11,480 nucleotides of DNA from Flammeovirgaceae bacterium UBA5867. Lineage in GTDB: Bacteria > Bacteroidota > Bacteroidia > Cytophagales > Cyclobacteriaceae. The translations under genes and the position numbers were made by a program. The notes beneath the pieces are model-generated. The model was not told the DNA's origin and made no database searches. It saw nothing but the letters and a program-made list of their open reading frames with translations. Within the stretch, counting starts at the first letter, position 1. Each line of letters opens with the position of its first letter. Below, one piece after another: positions 7,171 through 11,480 of this stretch. The DNA lies in NCBI GenBank assembly GCA_002432545.1, contig DJFR01000097.1, positions 8,426 through 19,905 on the forward strand, given 5' to 3'.

Positions 7171-8337
7171 ATGATAAGACCTCTACCTAAACTCTTACTC
7201 AGTTGTGCTTTGTTCTGGAGTGCATGTTTTTCAGCACGGGCTCAGAATGAATGCGAGCTTGTGTTGAATCGCGCGATCGAAGAATTCAATGCCGGTCACC
7301 ACTATGGTATACCGGCCATGCTGAGTGAATGCCTGGAGAAAAATCAGAACAGAGAGTGGCGCCAGCGGGCGTATTTACTTTTGTCTGAAACATACTTGTT
7401 GCTGGAAGATCCGTTTGGTTCTGAAAAAAGTTACCTCGAAGTATTAAGAGCCAATCCGGAATACCTGACGGATGAGAAACGCGATCCTATTGACCTGGTA
7501 TATCTTAGCTCTAAATTTACGTCAACCCCTATATTTTCACTTTCCGTAAAGATCGGTCCTAATATTTCGATCATACGAAAACTTGCGGATCGCGGTACCT
7601 ATGCAGACGATGTACGCAAGCGCTATATATTGAAGCCTGGCTTTCAGGCTGGTGTAGGACTAGACTGGCACTATAACGATAACCTCAGTGCCATGTTGGA
7701 AGGTAATTTTGTTTTCTCATCTTACAAGCAACGCATTAACGGACAATTCGGTCGTGATGAATCTTCCTTTCACGACAGACAAACCTGGGTACGCCTGCCG
7801 CTGTCGGTAAAATATAGCGCAGCCAAAGGAAAATACAGACCGTACGGTTATGCTGGTTTTTCATTCGACTTGTTGCTGGGTGATCGTGCTACAATCCAGT
7901 ATAAAGATCAAAACTTTAATCCGGAGACCCAGCGCGTGGAAAGTATAGATCGCGAAAGCCCGACACTGAAGTATAAATCAAAACGAAACGCTGTAAACTA
8001 CTCGCTGTTTGTTGGGGGTGGTGTAAAGTATAAGATCAAGCTCGACTATATTTTTGCTGATCTTCGTTACTCGTTCGGTATGACCAACATTGTGGATGCG
8101 GACAACAGTATATTTGATTACAACAAAGGAGAAAATCCCACGTCCGAAAGCTTTCAGGATAGCGGAGATGGTTCTTTCCGTTGGGCCCACATAGATGATC
8201 TTTTCAGAATGGACAATTTGTTTATCTCAGTAGGATATATACGCCCGCTATATAAACCCCGGAAGTTAAAAAATGCCCGTTCCAAAGCTGTATTGCGATC
8301 TATTAAAAGACAAGGCGATGAGGTTAAGATTGATTAG
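7171..8337 (+). CDS. Outer-membrane beta-barrel protein with N-terminal helical (TPR-like) part
   Basis: A 388-residue exported protein. The signal peptide covers about residues 1-24, with cleavage probably after SARA before QNECEL. Residues 29-96 are predicted helical hairpins of TPR type (AIEEFNAGHHYGIPAML; RQRAYLLLSETYLLLED; SEKSYLEVLRANPEY), expected to lie in the periplasm. From about 120 onward strands alternate as in a small Bacteroidota barrel of the PorT or porin type, for example FSLSVKIGPNISI, GFQAGVGLDWHY, LSAMLEGNFVFSSY, YRPYGYAGFSFDLLLG, YSLFVGGGVKYKI, FADLRYSFGM and LFISVGYIRPLY (350-361). A basic tail (about 362-388) follows the last strand, unusual for barrels that end at the strand. 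It begins 13 bases after the STAND gene and overlaps the next gene by 20 bases, so it belongs to a three-gene operon. Its partner and function are unknown; periplasmic contact with the STAND propeller is inference. Confidence 0.8.
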   Translation: MIRPLPKLLLSCALFWSACFSARAQNECELVLNRAIEEFNAGHHYGIPAMLSECLEKNQNREWRQRAYLLLSETYLLLEDPFGSEKSYLEVLRANPEYLTDEKRDPIDLVYLSSKFTSTPIFSLSVKIGPNISIIRKLADRGTYADDVRKRYILKPGFQAGVGLDWHYNDNLSAMLEGNFVFSSYKQRINGQFGRDESSFHDRQTWVRLPLSVKYSAAKGKYRPYGYAGFSFDLLLGDRATIQYKDQNFNPETQRVESIDRESPTLKYKSKRNAVNYSLFVGGGVKYKIKLDYIFADLRYSFGMTNIVDADNSIFDYNKGENPTSESFQDSGDGSFRWAHIDDLFRMDNLFISVGYIRPLYKPRKLKNARSKAVLRSIKRQGDEVKID

Positions 8338-9640
8338 CATACTAGGTTTGTTCTTCGCTTTTCTTTCCTGCGATACCAAGAAGGATTTTGAAGAAGATAA
8401 CAAAGATTACTTCATCAAGTATTATGGTGAAGATGGTGATCAGCGTGCGATTGATATGGTGTTAAATGCTGATGGCACCATTATGATACTGGCCAACACA
8501 ACAGTGCCCGGTAGTTCACAACGTATACTCATGATCAAAACTGATTCAGAAGGAAATATACTCTGGCAAAAGAAATTCGGTAGTGAGCAGGATCTGTTGG
8601 GACGGGAGATCGTTTCAGAGAATGCCCAGGATCTGGAGCCCACGGCCGATGGTAATTTTTTGATACTCTCCAATATGTATCGCGGTGTTGATGTAACAAC
8701 CAACGAAGATCAGTATGATTTCAAGGTTATAAAAATTAATGCAGAAGGTGATTCGATCGGGGGGATGGAATTTGGTAACAACGAACAGAAGTGGAGTACG
8801 CAATTTATAAAGTCGATCACGGCATTGTCCAATGGCGGATTTATAGTTACCGGTAATTCTACAGATGAGTCGATAGCAGTCGATCCGGAGCTAACGCCTC
8901 CCGACCAGGAAGATATATTTTCCATTGCCTTTAACAGTGATTTTAAAACCGTTGCCTGGACAACACTGGAACTGGGAACACCTGTGGGTGCTACTGGTGA
9001 ACATTTTGGTTCCGGTATAAAAGTGTTTGAAGCATCTCCGAATGTATACTATGTATTTTCGTATTCCGATCGCCAGCTGAAAGGTGAAACGGACTTTGAA
9101 GCCAATTTTGAAGTAAGTAATTTCTCAGGCAATGGTATACCACTCGGGTTATCTGACAATGCCGGAAAGGAAACGAGCTGGGAAATATTATCCTTTGTTT
9201 GCAAAGTGCCGCCACTGTTAGGAGGAGGATATTATGAGTTTGGGACATCGGTGCCTACCGCTACCGTGACCAGCAGTGTAGGCCAGCTATATTTCTGCAA
9301 GCGAAACGACAACCTGTCCAAGCAAAGTGAAGGGACCGTAAGTGACATTTCGGGTCAGTTCACGGCAGTAAGTGTTGTGCCTTCTGTTTTTTCAGAAGGA
9401 TTTCTGTTGCTCGCCAACGAGAAGACTACCGCGGGAACAACCATACGATTGATAAAAACGAATCTGAATAGTGAAGCACAGTGGTCGGTGAATATGGGGT
9501 CATTCGATCAGAATAGTGTAGGGGCGAGTGTTTCAGAGTTACCCGATGGACGCATCCTGGTGCTGGGAACCATCGATCTTGAAACTCAGACCAAGATCGG
9601 CCTGATGAAGGTAAATTCCCAAGGGGAATTTTTGAACTAA
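8318..9640 (+). CDS. Lipoprotein with propeller-like repeats
   Basis: A 440-residue lipoprotein. I place the start at ATG 8318 because it gives a proper signal peptide, MRLRLISILGLFFAFLSC, with the lipobox Cys at 18; an upstream ATG at 8273 would put 15 unsuitable residues in front. Acidic residues soon after the Cys (DTKKDFEED) resemble, with an offset, the lipoprotein export signals that send Bacteroidota lipoproteins to the cell surface. The body has repeated DG-x-(I/F)-(M/L)-I/L units followed by (I/L)-K-(T/V/I)-(D/N) and G-x-x-x-W, for example at about 52-84, 111-146, 172-208, 360-394 and 410-440, with less regular units near 240 and 302. This pattern suggests a beta-propeller of about seven blades. 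The start overlaps the barrel gene, so translation is probably coupled. No C-terminal type IX sorting domain is seen. The exact function is not recognised. Confidence 0.8.
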   Translation: MRLRLISILGLFFAFLSCDTKKDFEEDNKDYFIKYYGEDGDQRAIDMVLNADGTIMILANTTVPGSSQRILMIKTDSEGNILWQKKFGSEQDLLGREIVSENAQDLEPTADGNFLILSNMYRGVDVTTNEDQYDFKVIKINAEGDSIGGMEFGNNEQKWSTQFIKSITALSNGGFIVTGNSTDESIAVDPELTPPDQEDIFSIAFNSDFKTVAWTTLELGTPVGATGEHFGSGIKVFEASPNVYYVFSYSDRQLKGETDFEANFEVSNFSGNGIPLGLSDNAGKETSWEILSFVCKVPPLLGGGYYEFGTSVPTATVTSSVGQLYFCKRNDNLSKQSEGTVSDISGQFTAVSVVPSVFSEGFLLLANEKTTAGTTIRLIKTNLNSEAQWSVNMGSFDQNSVGASVSELPDGRILVLGTIDLETQTKIGLMKVNSQGEFLN

Positions 9641-9713
9641 GTATTTACCGAAGCGTACTGTGAGGTTACATTTTCAACCGGAAGTCAATATACTAACCAA
9701 CTGCCTCTCTGCC

Positions 9714-11480
9714 ATGGCGTTAAGAAAGACAATTTGTAATATCATCTGGACGCTGTTAGTAGCGGTAGCCCTACCGTTGGGCCACGCCTTTGGCCAATGC
9801 AGTATAACGAATCTTGACCCTGCATACTGTGCCGATGATGCTTCTATAACACTCACTGGAGGTACTAACTATTATGGACCTGGCATAAGTGGATCAACTT
9901 TCTCTCCGGCAATGGCAGGTACCGGCACTCACAAGATCTATACAACCAACGGAGCGACTTCTTCCTATACTGTAAATACCACCGGTACATTTAGTCCCAT
10001 AACCCTTACCAGTCCTACATCACTAACCATTGGAGTGAGTATATCAGTGCCGATTGGTATAGGATTCAACTTTGATTTTTACGGAAATACATTCTCATCA
10101 GTTCGCGTGTTTGACAACGGGTTTATCCGTTTCTCCGGAACGAATGCTACGCCGGTTCCACAGACTATACCGAACACAGTGCCTCCCAATGATATAGTGG
10201 CTATTGCCTGGAGCGATCTGGATGCTTCAACCGGAACGATACGATACCAGACCATGGGTACCGCTCCGTTGCGTGTACTGGTGATAGAGTATAACAATGT
10301 ACAGTTTACGAACAACACAGCCGATTACGTTACGTCTCAGATTCATTTGCATGAGACAACAAACATCATCGAAATACACTCGACCCATATAGGTTCCGAT
10401 GGTACAGCCCAGACAATGGGTATCGAGAATGCGGCAGGAACGGCTGCAGCTACAATCGCTTCACGCAATAACCAGATCTTCACGGCAGATAATGATTACG
10501 TTGGATTCTTTCCTTCCTGTACATCATTTCAATCTGTAATCGTTAATCCCACTCCGAATACATCGCTGGCAGTTTCTCCGGCAACAACATCGATTTGTTC
10601 CGGAGCAACAGTAGGGGTAACCGTTGCCAACTCGGAAGCAGGAGTAAACTATCAACTGCGCAACAGCGTTGACAATACAATATTAAGCAGTTCACTTGCT
10701 GGCACAGGAGGAAACCTTGTCCTCACCAGCAGCGCCATAACATCCAGTCTTTCTATTAAGGTAACGGCAACCAATGCTACCACCGGGTGTGATGCAGACC
10801 TGACTAACATGGTAAATGTTACTGTGAATACTCCTCCGGCTATAACCGTACCACCCGCAACGCAGGCGGTATGCGCAGGCTCGGCAGTAACGTTTAGCGT
10901 TACGGCTACAGGCACCGGTTTAAGTTATCAGTGGCGTAAAGATGGAAGCAATATAGCTGGCGCCAACAGCAGCAGCTATACGATAGCAACTACAGCAGCA
11001 GGCGATGCCGGAAGTTATGATGTAATTGTAAGCGGAACCTGTACACCACCCGTTACAAGTTCAGCGGCTACCTTAACGATTAATGCTTTACCTGCGATCA
11101 CAGCGCAACCTGTAGCAAGTCAATCAATCTGCGAAGGTAGTGCCGCTAACTTTAGTGTAACCGCTACCGGCACAGGTTTAACGTATCAATGGAAGAAAAA
11201 TGGAATAGATATAGGAGGAGCGAATGCCAGTAGTTATAGCATTCCGGCAACGACCACGTCAAGTGCAGGTACATATACTGTAGTGGTGAGTGGTACATGC
11301 TCTCCGTCCGTTACCAGTTCAGCATCAGATCTTATTATTCAGGAGCGACCTGAGATTGTTACTGGCCCGGCAACACAAACGGTTTGTACTGGTCAAAGTG
11401 TAACGTTCAGCGTAAATGCAGGAGCAACAACCGGAGTGACGTACCAATGGCGCAAAGGCGGAAGTAATATAGCAGGCGCC
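9714..11480 (+). CDS. Secreted Ig-repeat adhesin-like protein (3' truncated by window end)
   Basis: The frame is open from ATG 9714 to the last base, giving 589 residues without a stop. A signal peptide covers about 1-28 (RKTICNIIWTLLVAVALP, then HAFGQ before CSITNL). Residues about 29-80 (PAYCADDASITLTGG, GPGISGSTFSPAMAGTGTH) match a motif common in large Bacteroidota secreted proteins. About 100-270 is a beta-sandwich-like domain with FNFDFYGNTFSSVRVFDNGF and DIVAIAWSDLD. From about 285 Ig-like domains follow; the last three form a clear tandem repeat from residue 375, each with a Cys after the first strand, YQW and a GTC near the end. Such proteins usually end in a type IX secretion sorting domain, which would lie outside the window. 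It starts 73 bases after the lipoprotein gene with no terminator between; TACATTTT (9667-9674) is a weak promoter candidate. Adhesion, gliding or matrix roles are inferred from architecture only. Confidence 0.85.
   Translation, partial: MALRKTICNIIWTLLVAVALPLGHAFGQCSITNLDPAYCADDASITLTGGTNYYGPGISGSTFSPAMAGTGTHKIYTTNGATSSYTVNTTGTFSPITLTSPTSLTIGVSISVPIGIGFNFDFYGNTFSSVRVFDNGFIRFSGTNATPVPQTIPNTVPPNDIVAIAWSDLDASTGTIRYQTMGTAPLRVLVIEYNNVQFTNNTADYVTSQIHLHETTNIIEIHSTHIGSDGTAQTMGIENAAGTAAATIASRNNQIFTADNDYVGFFPSCTSFQSVIVNPTPNTSLAVSPATTSICSGATVGVTVANSEAGVNYQLRNSVDNTILSSSLAGTGGNLVLTSSAITSSLSIKVTATNATTGCDADLTNMVNVTVNTPPAITVPPATQAVCAGSAVTFSVTATGTGLSYQWRKDGSNIAGANSSSYTIATTAAGDAGSYDVIVSGTCTPPVTSSAATLTINALPAITAQPVASQSICEGSAANFSVTATGTGLTYQWKKNGIDIGGANASSYSIPATTTSSAGTYTVVVSGTCSPSVTSSASDLIIQERPEIVTGPATQTVCTGQSVTFSVNAGATTGVTYQWRKGGSNIAGA
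10836..11480 (+). repeat. Tandem Ig-like domain repeats in the adhesin gene
   Basis: Units begin at 10836, 11091 and 11349, giving periods of 255 and 258 bases (85 and 86 residues); the third is cut by the window end. Each starts P-(A/E)-I, then has a Cys-(A/E/T)-G turn, VTATGTG or similar, YQW(R/K)K, and, in the two complete units, SGTC followed by VTSSA. The third unit is closer to the first than to the second: QWRK(D/G)GSNIAGA in units 1 and 3 against QWKKNGIDIGGA in unit 2, with 19 of 21 bases shared in the GGAAGCAATATAGC region. An earlier, more diverged Ig-like domain lies at about 10545-10835. Confidence 0.85.

Noticed and set aside
8273..8317. Upstream ATG as lipoprotein start
   Set aside because: It would place 15 polar residues before the signal peptide and extend the overlap with the barrel gene; ATG 8318 gives a standard lipoprotein signal.
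4020..9640. Frequent ATA (Ile) codons and TATA-rich words as a sign of gene transfer
   Set aside because: The same codon preference is visible in thrS, so it appears to be general for this genome.

Overview
The window looks like the chromosome of a member of the Bacteroidota, most likely a Cytophagales-type lineage. This rests on several signs: the C-terminal end of a DUF5686-type outer-membrane protein, promoter boxes of the Bacteroidota type (TAnnTTTG), the near absence of Shine-Dalgarno sequences before clear start codons, a lipoprotein and an outer-membrane barrel of Bacteroidota style, and a large secreted Ig-repeat adhesin. The species is not identified. All genes seen lie on the + strand.

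Region 1 (1-357) is the last 118 codons of a DUF5686-like protein. Region 2 (358-600) is a spacer with an imperfect 30-bp inverted repeat built from degenerate 7-base units, followed by a promoter-like box. Region 3 (601-3889) is the conserved translation cluster thrS-infC-rpmI-rplT, closed by a strong intrinsic terminator. infC has no ATG, GTG or TTG near its true N-terminus and must start at a rare codon, ATT (or the adjacent ATC). A second promoter box, almost identical to the one before thrS, lies just upstream of infC. A possible hairpin lies between rpmI and rplT.

Region 4 (4020-9640) is a tight three-gene unit. It encodes a 1045-residue STAND-type NTPase with one membrane segment, a coiled coil and seven WD40-like blades; then an outer-membrane beta-barrel protein with an N-terminal helical (TPR-like) periplasmic part (13-nt gap); then a lipoprotein with propeller-like repeats (20-nt overlap). 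Predicted locations run from inner membrane through periplasm to outer membrane, so the three products could form a trans-envelope signalling or assembly unit. This is inference: no function is known to me for this gene set.

Region 5 (9714 to the window end) is the first 589 codons of a secreted, modular adhesin-like protein. It has a signal peptide, a Bacteroidota extracellular N-terminal region and tandem Ig-like repeats of 85-86 residues, and it is cut by the window edge. It lies 73 nt after the lipoprotein gene with no visible terminator between them, so it may be a secreted partner or substrate of region 4.
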